A DNA stretch of 40,677 nucleotides from Bacillus sp. FJAT-27251 (lineage in GTDB: Bacteria > Bacillota > Bacilli > Bacillales > Cytobacillaceae): contig NZ_LIGG01000001.1 in NCBI RefSeq assembly GCF_001273925.1, positions 1,209,358 through 1,250,034 of the forward strand, given 5' to 3'. Positions 18,954 through 28,544 of this stretch are shown here, piece after piece. Each line of letters begins with the position of its first letter. The first letter of the stretch is position 1. Under the pieces are notes generated by a model. That model made no database searches. It was not told where the DNA came from and worked only from the letters and a program-made list of their open reading frames with translations. A program made the translations under genes and the position numbers.

Positions 18954-19376
18954 ATGCCTACAATTAACCAATTAGTACGCAAGCCTCGTAAATCCATCGA
19001 GGAAAAATCAAAATCACCAGCGCTTAACAAAGGCTACAACAGCTTCAAAAAAGCGCAGACCAACCTTACTTCTCCACAAAAACGTGGTGTTTGTACTCGT
19101 GTTGGAACAATGACACCAAAGAAGCCGAACTCAGCGCTTCGTAAATATGCCCGTGTACGTTTGACAAACGGAATCGAGGTAACAGCTTATATTCCTGGTA
19201 TCGGCCACAACCTTCAAGAGCACAGTGTTGTTCTTATCCGCGGCGGCCGTGTTAAGGACTTGCCAGGGGTACGTTACCACATCGTTCGTGGAGCACTTGA
19301 TACAGCTGGCGTAAACAACCGTATGCAAGCACGTTCCAAGTACGGCACAAAGCGTCCAAAAGCACCAAAGAAATAA
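18954..19376 (+). CDS. rpsL: 30S ribosomal protein S12
   Basis: Decoding-centre protein. I choose ATG 18954 after AAAGGAGGAAAC, giving 140 residues; a longer in-frame start at 18915 is not supported. It carries [20 protein letters not shown] and [20 protein letters not shown], the two conserved loops that face the decoding site. The lysines whose replacement gives streptomycin resistance are present, so the sequence is the sensitive type. It forms the classical str order rpsL-rpsG-fusA-tuf. Confidence 0.99.
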   Translation: MPTINQLVRKPRKSIEEKSKSPALNKGYNSFKKAQTNLTSPQKRGVCTRVGTMTPKKPNSALRKYARVRLTNGIEVTAYIPGIGHNLQEHSVVLIRGGRVKDLPGVRYHIVRGALDTAGVNNRMQARSKYGTKRPKAPKK

Positions 19377-19379
19377 TAA

Positions 19380-19886
<507 letters not shown>

Positions 19887-19934
19887 TTTAACCTTCAACA
19901 AAAAAACACTCATACATGGAAGGAGAAAGACCCA

Positions 19935-22013
19935 ATGGCAAGAGAGTTCTCCTTGGAAAGAACACGTAATATCGGAATCATGGCTCACATTGATGCTGGT
20001 AAAACAACCACAACCGAACGTGTCCTGTACTATACTGGAAAAATCCACAAAATCGGTGAAACACACGAAGGTGGAGCACAGATGGACTGGATGGAGCAGG
20101 AGCAAGAGCGTGGAATCACAATCACTTCTGCTGCAACAACAGCTTCATGGAAAGACCATCGCGTAAACATCATTGACACTCCGGGACACGTAGACTTCAC
20201 TGTTGAAGTTGAACGTTCCCTTCGTGTACTTGATGGCGCTGTAGCCGTACTTGACGCCCAGTCAGGTGTTGAGCCCCAGACAGAAACAGTTTGGCGCCAG
20301 GCTACTACTTATGGAGTACCGCGTGTAGTATTCGTTAACAAAATGGATAAACTCGGCGCGGACTTCCTTTACTCTGTAAGCACTCTGCATGATCGTCTTC
20401 AAGCGAACGCACACCCTATTCAGCTGCCTATTGGTGCTGAAGATGAATTCACGGGCATTATCGACCTGGTTGAAATGAAGGCAAGATTCTACGGAAATGA
20501 CCTTGGTACAGATGTTACTGAAGGCGACATTCCTGATGAATACAAGGACCAGGCTGAAGAGTACCGTGAAAAGCTTCTTGAAGCGGTAGCAGAGCTTGAC
20601 GAAGAGCTAATGGAAAAATACCTTGGCGGAGAAGAGCTGACGATTGAAGAAATCAAGGCTGCGATCCGTAAAGGAACAGTAAATGTTGAATTCTATCCGG
20701 TAATCTGCGGATCTGCATTCAAAAACAAAGGTGTCCAGCTGATGCTTGATGCTGTTATCGACTACCTGCCGGCTCCAACAGATGTTGCATCAATCCAGGG
20801 ACATATTCCTGATACTGAAGAGGTTGTAGAACGCCATTCAAGCGATGAAGAGCCATTCTCAGCGCTTGCATTCAAAGTTATGACCGACCCTTATGTTGGT
20901 AAACTGACATTCTTCCGCGTTTATTCCGGAACTCTAGAATCTGGCTCTTACGTCCAGAACTCTACTAAAGGAAAACGTGAGCGTGTTGGACGTATCCTGC
21001 AGATGCATGCGAACAGCCGCCAGGAAATCTCCAAGGTTTACTCTGGTGACATTGCTGCAGCCGTAGGCTTGAAAGATACAACAACTGGAGACACTCTATG
21101 TGATGAAAAGTCGCTTGTTATCCTTGAATCCATGCAGTTCCCAGAACCAGTTATCCAGCTTTCCGTAGAGCCTAAGTCAAAAGCCGACCAGGATAAGATG
21201 TCTACAGCTCTGCAAAAGCTTCAGGAAGAAGATCCAACATTCCGTGCACATACTGACCAGGAAACTGGACAGGTTATCATTGCCGGTATGGGAGAGCTTC
21301 ACCTTGATATCATCGTTGACCGTATGAAGCGTGAATTTAAAGTGGAAGCAAACGTTGGTGCCCCTCAGGTTGCCTACCGTGAAACTTTCCGTGCTTCTGC
21401 GCAGGTAGAAGGTAAATTCGCCCGCCAATCCGGTGGACGCGGACAATACGGACACGTTTGGATTGAGTTCTCTCCAAACGAAGAAGGAAAAGGATTCGAA
21501 TTCGAGAACGGCATCGTCGGTGGGGTTGTTCCACGTGAATACATCCCGGCGGTACAAGCTGGTCTTGAAGACGCTCTTGACCGCGGTGTCCTTGCAGGCT
21601 ACCCGCTTGTGGACATCAAAGCAAGATTGTTTGACGGATCTTACCATGACGTTGACTCCTCTGAAATGGCGTTTAAGATTGCCGCTTCCCTGGCTCTTAA
21701 GAACGCAGCTTCCAAGTGTCAGCCGGTTATCCTTGAGCCAGTCATGAAGGTTGAAGTCGTTATCCCAGAAGAATATCTTGGCGATATCATGGGTATGATT
21801 ACAGCCCGCCGCGGACGCGTTGAAGGTATGGACGCTCGCGGTAATGCACAGGTAGTTCGTGCGATGGTTCCACTTTCAGAAATGTTTGGTTATGCAACAG
21901 CTCTTCGTTCAAGCACTCAGGGACGCGGTGTGTTCTCCATGCACTTCGACCACTACGAAGAAGTTCCAAAATCAGTTTCTGAAGAAATCATCAAAAAAAA
22001 TAAAGGTGAATAA
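19935..22013 (+). CDS. fusA: Elongation factor G
   Basis: GTPase that drives ribosomal translocation and, with RRF, recycling. The protein is 692 residues, the normal length. G1 is AHIDAGKT at residues 17-24, followed by the [10 protein letters not shown] switch I, DTPGH (G3) and NKMDK (G4). The domain IV tip and domain V ([21 protein letters not shown]) are intact. There is no sign of a FusB- or EF4-like variant. The 117-base gap to tuf contains a 13-bp hairpin. Confidence 0.99.
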   Translation: MAREFSLERTRNIGIMAHIDAGKTTTTERVLYYTGKIHKIGETHEGGAQMDWMEQEQERGITITSAATTASWKDHRVNIIDTPGHVDFTVEVERSLRVLDGAVAVLDAQSGVEPQTETVWRQATTYGVPRVVFVNKMDKLGADFLYSVSTLHDRLQANAHPIQLPIGAEDEFTGIIDLVEMKARFYGNDLGTDVTEGDIPDEYKDQAEEYREKLLEAVAELDEELMEKYLGGEELTIEEIKAAIRKGTVNVEFYPVICGSAFKNKGVQLMLDAVIDYLPAPTDVASIQGHIPDTEEVVERHSSDEEPFSALAFKVMTDPYVGKLTFFRVYSGTLESGSYVQNSTKGKRERVGRILQMHANSRQEISKVYSGDIAAAVGLKDTTTGDTLCDEKSLVILESMQFPEPVIQLSVEPKSKADQDKMSTALQKLQEEDPTFRAHTDQETGQVIIAGMGELHLDIIVDRMKREFKVEANVGAPQVAYRETFRASAQVEGKFARQSGGRGQYGHVWIEFSPNEEGKGFEFENGIVGGVVPREYIPAVQAGLEDALDRGVLAGYPLVDIKARLFDGSYHDVDSSEMAFKIAASLALKNAASKCQPVILEPVMKVEVVIPEEYLGDIMGMITARRGRVEGMDARGNAQVVRAMVPLSEMFGYATALRSSTQGRGVFSMHFDHYEEVPKSVSEEIIKKNKGE

Positions 22014-22057
22014 TTGCAATTCCCTTTTATATCAAGTATAACTACTAATGTAAGATA

Positions 22058-22087
22058 GCTGTGAAAAAGGCTTTCCTTTTTCACAGC
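22058..22087 (+). other. 13-bp hairpin between fusA and tuf
   Basis: 22058-22070 (GCTGTGAAAAAGG) pairs perfectly with 22075-22087 around CTTT. No T-run follows, only CTTAAAAATA, so this is not a standard terminator, although U-rich sequence lies within the 3' arm. It could be an RNA processing site that lets tuf mRNA accumulate separately. Confidence 0.55.
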
Positions 22088-22130
22088 CTTAAAAATACTT
22101 AACTTTTCAAAATCAAAGGAGGAAATCCTA

Positions 22131-23318
22131 ATGGCAAAAGCTAAATTCGACCGCTCCAAGCAGCACGTCAATATCGGAACTATTGGTCACGTTGACCATG
22201 GTAAAACTACTCTAACAGCTGCAATCACAACTGTTCTTGCGAAAGCAGGCGGCAGTGAAGCACGCGGTTACGACCAAATCGACAACGCTCCAGAAGAAAA
22301 AGAGCGTGGAATCACAATCAACACTTCTCACGTTGAATATGAAACAGCTAACCGTCACTATGCACACGTTGACTGCCCAGGCCACGCTGACTATGTTAAA
22401 AACATGATCACTGGTGCTGCACAGATGGACGGCGGTATCCTTGTAGTATCTGCTGCTGACGGCCCAATGCCACAGACTCGTGAGCACATCCTTCTTTCCC
22501 GTCAGGTAGGCGTACCTTACCTTGTTGTATTCATGAACAAGTGCGACATGGTTGACGATGAAGAACTTCTTGAGCTAGTAGAAATGGAAGTACGTGATCT
22601 TCTTTCTGAATACGACTTCCCTGGCGATGACATCCCAGTTATCAAAGGTTCTGCTCTTAAAGCTCTTGAAGGAGAAGCTGAGTGGGAAGAAAAAGTTCTT
22701 GAGCTTATGGCTGCAGTTGATGAGTACATCCCAGCTCCAGAGCGCGACACTGACAAGCCATTCATGATGCCTGTCGAGGACGTATTCTCAATCACTGGCC
22801 GTGGTACAGTTGCTACAGGACGTGTAGAGCGTGGACAAGTTAAAGTCGGTGACGTTATTGAAATCATCGGTTTGACTGAAGAGCCAAAATCTACTACTGT
22901 AACAGGTGTAGAAATGTTCCGTAAGCTTCTTGACTATGCAGAAGCTGGAGACAACATCGGTGCGCTTCTTCGTGGTGTAGCACGTGAAGACATCCAGCGT
23001 GGACAAGTACTTGCTAAGCCAGGTTCTATTACTCCACACACTAAGTTCAAAGCTGAAGTTTACGTTCTTTCAAAAGAAGAAGGTGGACGTCATACTCCAT
23101 TCTTCTCTAACTACCGTCCTCAGTTCTACTTCCGTACAACTGATGTAACTGGTATTTGTAATCTTCCTGAAGGCGTAGAAATGGTTATGCCTGGAGATAA
23201 CATCGAAATGACTGTTGAACTGATCGCTCCAATCGCAATCGAAGAAGGAACTAAGTTCTCTATTCGTGAAGGCGGCCGTACTGTAGGCGCTGGCGTTGTA
23301 GCTTCTATCCAAGAATAA
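22131..23318 (+). CDS. tuf: Elongation factor Tu
   Basis: GTPase that delivers aminoacyl-tRNA to the ribosome. The protein is 395 residues. G1 is GHVDHGKT at residues 19-26, with DCPGHADY (G3), NKCDM (G4) and SALKALEG (G5). Domains 2 and 3 are complete through [12 protein letters not shown]. Codon use is strongly biased, as expected for one of the most abundant proteins. The ATG follows AAAGGAGGAAAT. A strong terminator closes the str unit. In B. subtilis the next genes are ybaC and rpsJ; here a small cistron and a sulfate operon intervene. Confidence 0.99.
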   Translation: MAKAKFDRSKQHVNIGTIGHVDHGKTTLTAAITTVLAKAGGSEARGYDQIDNAPEEKERGITINTSHVEYETANRHYAHVDCPGHADYVKNMITGAAQMDGGILVVSAADGPMPQTREHILLSRQVGVPYLVVFMNKCDMVDDEELLELVEMEVRDLLSEYDFPGDDIPVIKGSALKALEGEAEWEEKVLELMAAVDEYIPAPERDTDKPFMMPVEDVFSITGRGTVATGRVERGQVKVGDVIEIIGLTEEPKSTTVTGVEMFRKLLDYAEAGDNIGALLRGVAREDIQRGQVLAKPGSITPHTKFKAEVYVLSKEEGGRHTPFFSNYRPQFYFRTTDVTGICNLPEGVEMVMPGDNIEMTVELIAPIAIEEGTKFSIREGGRTVGAGVVASIQE

Positions 23319-23329
23319 TCGACTTACCC

Positions 23330-23362
23330 AAAACCAGATGGATCCAATCCATCTGGTTTTTT
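23330..23362 (+). terminator. Terminator after tuf
   Basis: 23330-23343 and 23347-23360 form 14 perfect pairs around CCA, ending in a T-run. It insulates the downstream accessory block from str transcription. Confidence 0.95.
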
Positions 23363-23402
23363 ATATTCCCTTCAACACACTGAAACCCCACCGCACCGCA
23401 AG

Positions 23403-23448
23403 GTGCCTGACCCCGAATGCTTTAAAGCGGTAACGTGTGCCTGACCCC
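23403..23448 (+). repeat. Two direct GTGCCTGACCCC repeats
   Basis: GTGCCTGACCCC occurs at 23403-23414 and again at 23437-23448, 34 bases apart start to start, with the palindrome GCTTTAAAGC between. Similar GTGCCTGAC/GTCAGGCAC words are, from memory, common short repeats in Bacillaceae intergenic regions. No function is assigned. Confidence 0.65.
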
Positions 23449-23489
23449 ACAACTATTTACCTAAAAACAGGAAAATGCAGTGAAAGTTA

Positions 23490-23516
23490 TTGACATTGGA
23501 TACGGTTTATTATAAA
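23490..23516 (+). promoter_or_regulatory. Promoter of the YezD-like cistron
   Basis: Perfect TTGACA (23490-23495) and TATAAA (23511-23516), with a 15-base spacer. If the -10 is shifted to 23513-23518 the spacer is 17. The region overlaps an inverted repeat that could be an operator. Confidence 0.55.
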
Positions 23517-23529
23517 TTTAATTAAACCG
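23503..23529 (+). promoter_or_regulatory. Inverted repeat over the promoter, candidate operator
   Basis: CGGTTTA (23503-23509) and TAAACCG (23523-23529) are perfect inverted arms separated by 13 AT-rich bases, centre to centre 20 bases, about two helical turns. They span the -10 region, a typical place for a dimeric repressor. The regulator is unknown; CymR would be the obvious sulfur candidate, but I cannot confirm its motif. Confidence 0.5.
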
Positions 23530-23576
23530 ATGTATTAAGTCGGAATAAACTTGTTCATCTTTTTGGAGGGGCTGAA

Positions 23577-23720
23577 GTGACAAAAGCGAGTGAGCAGGAA
23601 GCGGTGCTGTTAAAAGTTCAGGAGCTGTTGAATAAAATGAAATTCGGCTCCATTACTCTAATCATCCAAGATGGTGTTGTTGTCCAGATTGAACAAAACG
23701 AAAAAATAAGATTAAAATAA
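23577..23720 (+). CDS. yezD: YezD-like small protein (DUF2292)
   Basis: A 47-residue protein of unknown function. GTG 23577 follows TTGGAGGGG (23563-23571) at a good distance. The second half, FGSITLIIQDGVVVQIEQNEKIR, is the DUF2292 signature: a beta-strand-rich segment that reads like a short ligand- or nucleic acid-contacting hairpin. The first half is a charged helix. It has its own promoter and terminator, so it is a single-gene unit. As I recall, relatives often lie near sulfate transport and reduction genes, which agrees with the operon just downstream. It contains no cysteine, so it is not a redox or metal protein by sequence. The symbol is by family resemblance. Confidence 0.85.
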   Translation: MTKASEQEAVLLKVQELLNKMKFGSITLIIQDGVVVQIEQNEKIRLK

Positions 23721-23745
23721 TGGCTCTGCTGACCAGATAAACTGG

Positions 23746-23783
23746 AGGCAGTCTTGACCGTTGGGTTAAGACTGCCTTTTTAT
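23746..23783 (+). terminator. Terminator of the YezD-like cistron
   Basis: AGGCAGTCTT (23746-23755) pairs perfectly with AAGACTGCCT (23768-23777), followed by a T-run and TATATTTT. It separates this gene from cysH. Confidence 0.93.
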
Positions 23784-23826
23784 ATTTTGGCTCTATTATT
23801 ATTCATTGTTGATTCCCATAGAAGCA

Positions 23827-24063
23827 TGAGAATTATTAAGGGGAGAATTTCCGGTTATTGTAGCAGAGGCACCTTAAGAAACAGAAATAAGGGTAAAAAT
23901 TCCCATTATCTTCTCAAAAGAAGGCAAGATTCATGATTCTGATCCCTATAACCGGAAAAACTCCTCTTATTTTAAGGGAAATAGGGATATTTCCCGAATT
24001 AACCGGATTTTCTCCCTTTATTTTTTGAATTAGGGTGAAATCAACATTCAGTGATAACAGAGC
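23827..24063 (+). repeat. Long direct repeat, left copy (R1), with terminal inverted repeats
   Basis: This AT-rich 237-base sequence is repeated in the same orientation at 28545-28781. A block of 33 bases (23944-23976) is identical to 28664-28696, and most other positions match by eye. Inside it, 23836-23858 and 24000-24023 are imperfect inverted copies of each other (AAGGGGAGAATTTCCGGTTA against its complement). Related units lie at 23887-23909 (direct) and 23948-23971 (inverted). It has no credible coding sequence. It fills most of the 378-base gap between the YezD-like gene and cysH, and its right end overlaps the likely cysH promoter. Confidence 0.85.
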
Positions 24064-24070
24064 GTATATT
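24042..24070 (+). promoter_or_regulatory. Probable promoter of the cysH operon
   Basis: TCAACA (24042-24047), 17 bases and TATATT (24065-24070), giving a leader of about 25 bases. The -35 lies inside repeat R1 and the -10 just outside. The leader is too short for a T-box or S-box, so regulation, if any, should be by a DNA-binding protein. Confidence 0.4.
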
Positions 24071-24098
24071 TTAATATTGAACAATAGGGGGGAATCAA

Positions 24099-24815
24099 AT
24101 GGTTGAAAAGCTGTCGTACAACCAATTCAGTGACTATATACAGCCTGAATTTCCAAGTGGCAGTGAGACGAAGGGTGCACTGGAAGTATTGGAATGGGCC
24201 TATGGGCATTATGAAGACGGCGAACTGATTTACGCCTGCAGCCTGGGAATCGAAGGTATGGTGTTGATTGATCTGATAACAAAGGTCAAGCCAAATGCCA
24301 AAGTGGTCTTCCTTGATACCAATATGCATTTCAAGGAGACATATGAACTAATCGACAAGGTTAAGGAACGTTATCCCGAACTTAATCTGGAATTAAAGCA
24401 GCCTGACCTGACATTGGAAGAACAGGCAAGAGAACACGGGGGTGAACTTTGGAAATCCAACCCGAACAAATGCTGTGAAATCCGTAAGGTGCTGCCCCTG
24501 CAACATGTTCTTTCAGGTGCGACTGCCTGGTTAAGCGGACTTAGAAGAGAGCAGTCTGAATCCCGAAGGAGTACTGAATTCCTTAATTTGGACCATAAAT
24601 TCAGAAGTGTGAAAATCTGCCCTCTTATCCATTGGACATGGAAAGATGTCTGGCGATATGCCCACAACAATGACCTCCCATATAATATCCTGCATGATAA
24701 CGGCTACCCAAGCATCGGCTGCCGAACATGTACGGCTCCTGCTTTTAATGCAGATGACATGCGCTCAGGAAGGTGGACTGGTTCTGGCAAGACTGAATGC
24801 GGTCTCCACCAATAA
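24099..24815 (+). CDS. cysH: Adenylyl-sulfate/phosphoadenylyl-sulfate reductase
   Basis: Reduces activated sulfate to sulfite using thioredoxin. The protein is 238 residues. It has the ATP-sulfurylase-like PP-loop fold, with the region near YACSLGIEG replacing the usual SGGKDS-like loop. The 4Fe-4S ligands of the APS-type enzyme are present: C125-C126, C208 and C211. The catalytic cysteine is C234 in ECGLH near the C terminus. The cluster ligands mean APS can be used directly; the B. subtilis homologue uses both APS and PAPS, and cysC in the operon provides PAPS. ATG follows AGGGGGGAA. First gene of the sulfate operon, 12 bases before cysP. Confidence 0.95.
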   Translation: MVEKLSYNQFSDYIQPEFPSGSETKGALEVLEWAYGHYEDGELIYACSLGIEGMVLIDLITKVKPNAKVVFLDTNMHFKETYELIDKVKERYPELNLELKQPDLTLEEQAREHGGELWKSNPNKCCEIRKVLPLQHVLSGATAWLSGLRREQSESRRSTEFLNLDHKFRSVKICPLIHWTWKDVWRYAHNNDLPYNILHDNGYPSIGCRTCTAPAFNADDMRSGRWTGSGKTECGLHQ

Positions 24816-24827
24816 GGGGTAAATATC

Positions 24828-25907
24828 ATGTTGATTGTATATGCAGCATGTGCTGTCGCACTTTTTTTGGCAATGAACATTGGAGCAAGCGGTGCTGCAG
24901 CTTCCATCTCCATTGCATACGGATCCGGAGCCATTGCAAGCCGCAGGAAGGCACTGTTGATTTGCGGGGCGGCCATTTTCCTGGGGGCGGTTATCGGAGG
25001 ACGTGAAGTCGTTAAAACAATCGGTTCCGGGATCATCCCTGCAAATATTCTTGATCCAAAGGTCGTGCTTATCATCCTGTCTTCTGCTGCACTATCCTTA
25101 TTTATTGCGAATATGATGGGAATCCCCCTCTCTACCAGTGAAATTACGGTCGGTTCCGTCGTTGGCGTCGGTGTGGCTTATCAGGCACTTTACATTAAAA
25201 ACATTCTTGTCATTGTCGGTTTTTGGGTTATCGTGCCAATAATCGCATTCAGTTTAGCGGTGATGTTTGGAAAACTGATTCAATATGTTGAAAAGAAACA
25301 TCCTGCAATAAAGAGTGAAAAGATGAAAAAGCCCTTAATCATTTTCGTCATTGCTGTAGGCTTTTTGGAAGCATTCTCGGCAGGCATGAACAACGTGGCC
25401 AATGCGGCCGGGCCGCTTGTAGGTGCAGAAATTATTCCTCTCGGTACTGGTGTTTTCATAGGGGGGCTGTTCATTGCCTTGGGGGCGGTAACAATGGGCG
25501 GAAGAGTGCTTCAGACCAATGGGAAAAAAATAACGAATTTTTCACTGCTCGAAGGGGGAGCCATTTCCGGTACCGGAGCATTCCTCGTTATCCTTGCCTC
25601 CATCTTTGGCCTGCCGGTGCCGCTCACTCAAGTCACCAGTTCTGCCATCATAGGCATCGGAGTGGCCCAAAAAGGCAGGGAGATTTTTAAAAAGAGGATC
25701 ATCACGAAAATCTTAAAAGTATGGATTGTGTCGCCTGTATTGGCGCTTGTCCTGTCTTATGGTCTTGTAAAGCTATTTATAAATAGTGATATATACACGG
25801 TTTTTGTCCTATTTGGTGTAAGTGCCGCTACATTGGGGACATTGTCGCTGGCCAAAACCATAAAGGACGAGAACAGATCAGTTTTTGAAAACAGCGGGGG
25901 AATTTGA
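24828..25907 (+). CDS. cysP: Sulfate permease of the PiT family
   Basis: Integral membrane sulfate importer related to phosphate transporters; B. subtilis CysP is the characterised member. The protein is 359 residues with about ten hydrophobic segments. Family signatures are [16 protein letters not shown] near the N terminus, [19 protein letters not shown], and the internal repeat [20 protein letters not shown] with [17 protein letters not shown]. The loop around residues 155-170 is charged ([15 protein letters not shown]). It is placed between cysH and sat as in B. subtilis, which supports sulfate rather than phosphate as substrate. Confidence 0.93.
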   Translation: MLIVYAACAVALFLAMNIGASGAAASISIAYGSGAIASRRKALLICGAAIFLGAVIGGREVVKTIGSGIIPANILDPKVVLIILSSAALSLFIANMMGIPLSTSEITVGSVVGVGVAYQALYIKNILVIVGFWVIVPIIAFSLAVMFGKLIQYVEKKHPAIKSEKMKKPLIIFVIAVGFLEAFSAGMNNVANAAGPLVGAEIIPLGTGVFIGGLFIALGAVTMGGRVLQTNGKKITNFSLLEGGAISGTGAFLVILASIFGLPVPLTQVTSSAIIGIGVAQKGREIFKKRIITKILKVWIVSPVLALVLSYGLVKLFINSDIYTVFVLFGVSAATLGTLSLAKTIKDENRSVFENSGGI

Positions 25908-25956
25908 CCAAAATCCGACTAATTCTACCCGAATACATTATAGAGGAGAGATACAC

Positions 25957-27105
25957 ATGTCATTAAGCAAACCACATGGAGGAAAATTAGTTAACCTTTG
26001 GGAACCGAGTTACTCAACAAAAGGAATTGAAAAAGAAATCGCACTTGATGCAATGGCATTGAGCGACCTTGAATTAATAGGCAACGGGGCATATAGTCCG
26101 ATTAATGGCTTTTTGGGCAGAGAGGATTATGAATCGGTGGTCAGCAACATCCGTCTGGCTAACGGAACAGTATGGAGCATTCCAATTACTCTCCCGGTAA
26201 GTGAAAAAGCTGCCGAAGCACTTTCCGAGGGAGAGGAAGCCAAGCTGGTCTTTAATGGAGAAACATACGGTGTGATCTCCATTACTGATATTTTCCGCCC
26301 TGATAAGACGGCAGAAGCAGTTGGAGTCTATCAGACAGCCGATCGTAATCACCCTGGAGTCGCCAAGCTGTTCCAAAGAGGCGACGTATATGTAGGCGGT
26401 CCGGTAAAGTGGCTGAAGAAAGTGGAACGGGACCAATTTGAAACTTACTATCTTGAGCCTGCCGAAACAAGGAAAGTATTTGAAGATAAAGGCTGGAAAT
26501 CAGTTGTGGGCTTCCAGACAAGAAATCCTGTGCACCGTGCGCATGAATACATTCAGAAGTCTGCGCTGGAAATTGTGGATGGCCTGTTCCTGAACCCTCT
26601 GGTCGGTGAAACCAAATCAGACGATATCCCGGCTGATGTCAGGATGAAAAGCTATAAAGTCCTGCTGGAAAACTATTACCCAGAGGACCGAGTGTTTTTG
26701 GCCGTCTTTCCGGCAGCGATGAGGTATGCGGGGCCAAGGGAAGCTATCTTCCATGCGATGGTCCGTAAAAACTATGGCTGTACCCACTTCATTGTGGGAC
26801 GCGATCATGCCGGAGTCGGCAACTACTACGGGACATACGATGCACAGTTGATCTTCCGTCAGTTTAGCGACGATGAGCTGGGAATCACCCTTCTGTTCTT
26901 TGAACACAGCTTCTATTGCGCAAAATGCGAAAACATGGCATCAACCAAAACATGCCCGCATGGCAAAGAACATCACGTTATTCTTTCAGGCACCAAAGTA
27001 AGAGAGCTGCTCCGCAATGGAGAAATCCCTCCAAGCACATTCAGCCGTAAAGAAGTGGTTGAAGTGCTGATTGAGGGACTTAAAGAAAAAACGGTGAAAG
27101 CCTAA
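25957..27105 (+). CDS. sat: Sulfate adenylyltransferase (ATP sulfurylase)
   Basis: Makes adenylyl-sulfate (APS) from ATP and sulfate. I choose ATG 25957 after AGAGGAGAG; the result is 382 residues, the B. subtilis length. A longer frame from 25885 would overlap cysP and lacks support. The active-site motif [11 protein letters not shown] is at residues 187-197, and the GRDHAGVG loop follows. Near the C terminus [20 protein letters not shown] gives a cysteine/histidine cluster, as in other bacterial homomeric ATP sulfurylases. There is no fused APS kinase domain; that activity is the separate cysC next door. Confidence 0.97.
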   Translation: MSLSKPHGGKLVNLWEPSYSTKGIEKEIALDAMALSDLELIGNGAYSPINGFLGREDYESVVSNIRLANGTVWSIPITLPVSEKAAEALSEGEEAKLVFNGETYGVISITDIFRPDKTAEAVGVYQTADRNHPGVAKLFQRGDVYVGGPVKWLKKVERDQFETYYLEPAETRKVFEDKGWKSVVGFQTRNPVHRAHEYIQKSALEIVDGLFLNPLVGETKSDDIPADVRMKSYKVLLENYYPEDRVFLAVFPAAMRYAGPREAIFHAMVRKNYGCTHFIVGRDHAGVGNYYGTYDAQLIFRQFSDDELGITLLFFEHSFYCAKCENMASTKTCPHGKEHHVILSGTKVRELLRNGEIPPSTFSRKEVVEVLIEGLKEKTVKA

Positions 27106-27121
27106 ACTGGAGGAGAGCTAA

Positions 27122-27721
27122 TTGAGCAAAAGCACCAATATAACCTGGCATGATGCTGCCATAACAAAGGAATCACGGAGAAAGCAGAACGGCCACGGAA
27201 GCTTTGTCCTATGGTTCACAGGACTTTCCGGATCGGGAAAATCCACGGTGGCCAATGCAGTCGCAAAAGAGCTATACGACAGGAATATTAAAAATTATGT
27301 GCTGGACGGGGATAATGTCAGGCATGGATTAAATAAGGACCTAGGCTTTTCTGATGAAGACCGTACAGAAAACATCAGGCGAATCGGGGAAGTAGCCAAT
27401 CTTTTCGTTGATGCCGGTCAAGTGGTATTGACAGCCTTTATCTCTCCTTTCAAGGCGGACCGTGAACTCGTTCGCAGCCTGCTGACTGAAGGCGAATTTA
27501 TCGAGGTGTACGTAAAATGCCCGGTTGCCGAGTGCGAAAAGCGCGATCCAAAAGGGCTGTATGAGAAAGCAAGAAAGGGACTGATCAAGGATTTCACTGG
27601 AATTGACTCCCCATATGAGGAACCGGATCAATCGGAATTAGTCATTGAAACAGACAGGAGTTCAATTGAAGAGTGTGTGGACCAAGTGATACAATATCTA
27701 AAAGGAAAAGAACTCATATAA
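27122..27721 (+). CDS. cysC: Adenylyl-sulfate kinase
   Basis: Phosphorylates APS to PAPS. The protein is 199 residues. The P-loop GLSGSGKS is at residues 34-41, followed by [20 protein letters not shown], the APS-binding and catalytic segment. [11 protein letters not shown] is conserved in the family. TTG 27122 is taken as start because CTGGAGGAG precedes it and [18 protein letters not shown] matches the family N terminus; no nearby ATG fits. It lies 16 bases after sat, so the two consecutive activation steps are made together. Confidence 0.95.
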   Translation: MSKSTNITWHDAAITKESRRKQNGHGSFVLWFTGLSGSGKSTVANAVAKELYDRNIKNYVLDGDNVRHGLNKDLGFSDEDRTENIRRIGEVANLFVDAGQVVLTAFISPFKADRELVRSLLTEGEFIEVYVKCPVAECEKRDPKGLYEKARKGLIKDFTGIDSPYEEPDQSELVIETDRSSIEECVDQVIQYLKGKELI

Positions 27722-27747
27722 GTCATTGAACAAAAAGGGGTGGGAAA

Positions 27748-28500
27748 GTGGACGCTGTACTCTATGTATGCCATGGAAGCCGTGTGCCAAAAGCAAGGGA
27801 ACAGGCTGTGGAATTTATAAAACAGTGTATGCGGAAGAATCCGGCCCCTATCCAGGAATATTGCTTTCTTGAATTGGCACAGCCAACCATTGAGGAAGGG
27901 TTTGCCGCCTGTGTGGAGAGAGGGGCAGAAAGAATCGCCGTAATACCGGTTTTGCTGCTTACCGCTGCGCATGCCAAGGAGGATATCCCGGATGAACTAA
28001 GAAAAGTGTCTGTAAAATATCCCGAAGTGGAAGTGCGATATGGCAGGCCAATCGGAGTACATAAGGCGATGGTCGAAATCCTCCTTGAAAAACTTCGGAA
28101 GACGAATCGAGAAGCAGATGCGGATTCCCTCGTTCTCCTCGTTGGCAGGGGTAGCAGTGATCCGGATTCGAAAAGGGATTTAAACCTGATTGCCGGTCAG
28201 CTCGAACAAAGGCTAAAAGGTGCCAGAGTGCGCACCTGCTTTTTGACAGCCGCAAGGCCCAAGCTTCCTGAAGCCCTGGATATGGCACAGCAAAGCGCTG
28301 CTAACAAAGTATTTATCATGCCATATCTTTTATTCACAGGTATATTAATGAAAACAATCGAACAGGCAATTAAGCAATATGAAACCGTTGAAAAGGAATA
28401 TATACTTTGTGATTATCTAGGTTACCACAATAATATAGAAGGAATTTTGCGGGAGCGGGCAGAAGAAGCCTTACAAAGCGAGAATGCAAGGTTCCGCTAA
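27748..28500 (+). CDS. sirB: Sirohydrochlorin ferrochelatase (CbiX/SirB family)
   Basis: Inserts iron into sirohydrochlorin to make siroheme, the cofactor of sulfite reductase. The protein is 250 residues in two homologous CbiX halves. The N-terminal half has the metal-binding CHGS (H9) and the second His in TAAHAKEDI. The C-terminal half begins VLLVGRGSSDP, where Gly-Arg replaces the active-site His. The GTG start follows AAAAGGGGTGGG. In B. subtilis this gene (ylnE) is flanked by sumT (ylnD) and sirC (ylnF) in the same operon; both are absent here. Cobalt chelation for B12 is an alternative, but the sulfur context favours iron. Confidence 0.9.
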   Translation: MDAVLYVCHGSRVPKAREQAVEFIKQCMRKNPAPIQEYCFLELAQPTIEEGFAACVERGAERIAVIPVLLLTAAHAKEDIPDELRKVSVKYPEVEVRYGRPIGVHKAMVEILLEKLRKTNREADADSLVLLVGRGSSDPDSKRDLNLIAGQLEQRLKGARVRTCFLTAARPKLPEALDMAQQSAANKVFIMPYLLFTGILMKTIEQAIKQYETVEKEYILCDYLGYHNNIEGILRERAEEALQSENARFR

Positions 28501-28544
28501 AAAGAAGGTTCTGTTATGATTCGTAGTTGATCTTTTTAGATTTT

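Noticed and set aside
23754-23936. 60-codon open frame beginning in the YezD-like terminator
   Set aside because: It starts inside the terminator hairpin and continues into repeat R1; no binding site and no recognisable protein.
23827-24063. CRISPR array
   Set aside because: The internal related units differ in sequence and orientation and lack regular unique spacers; no cas genes are present.
25885-25956. Longer N terminus for sat
   Set aside because: It would overlap the cysP end; the ATG at 25957 has a good binding site and gives the normal 382 residues.
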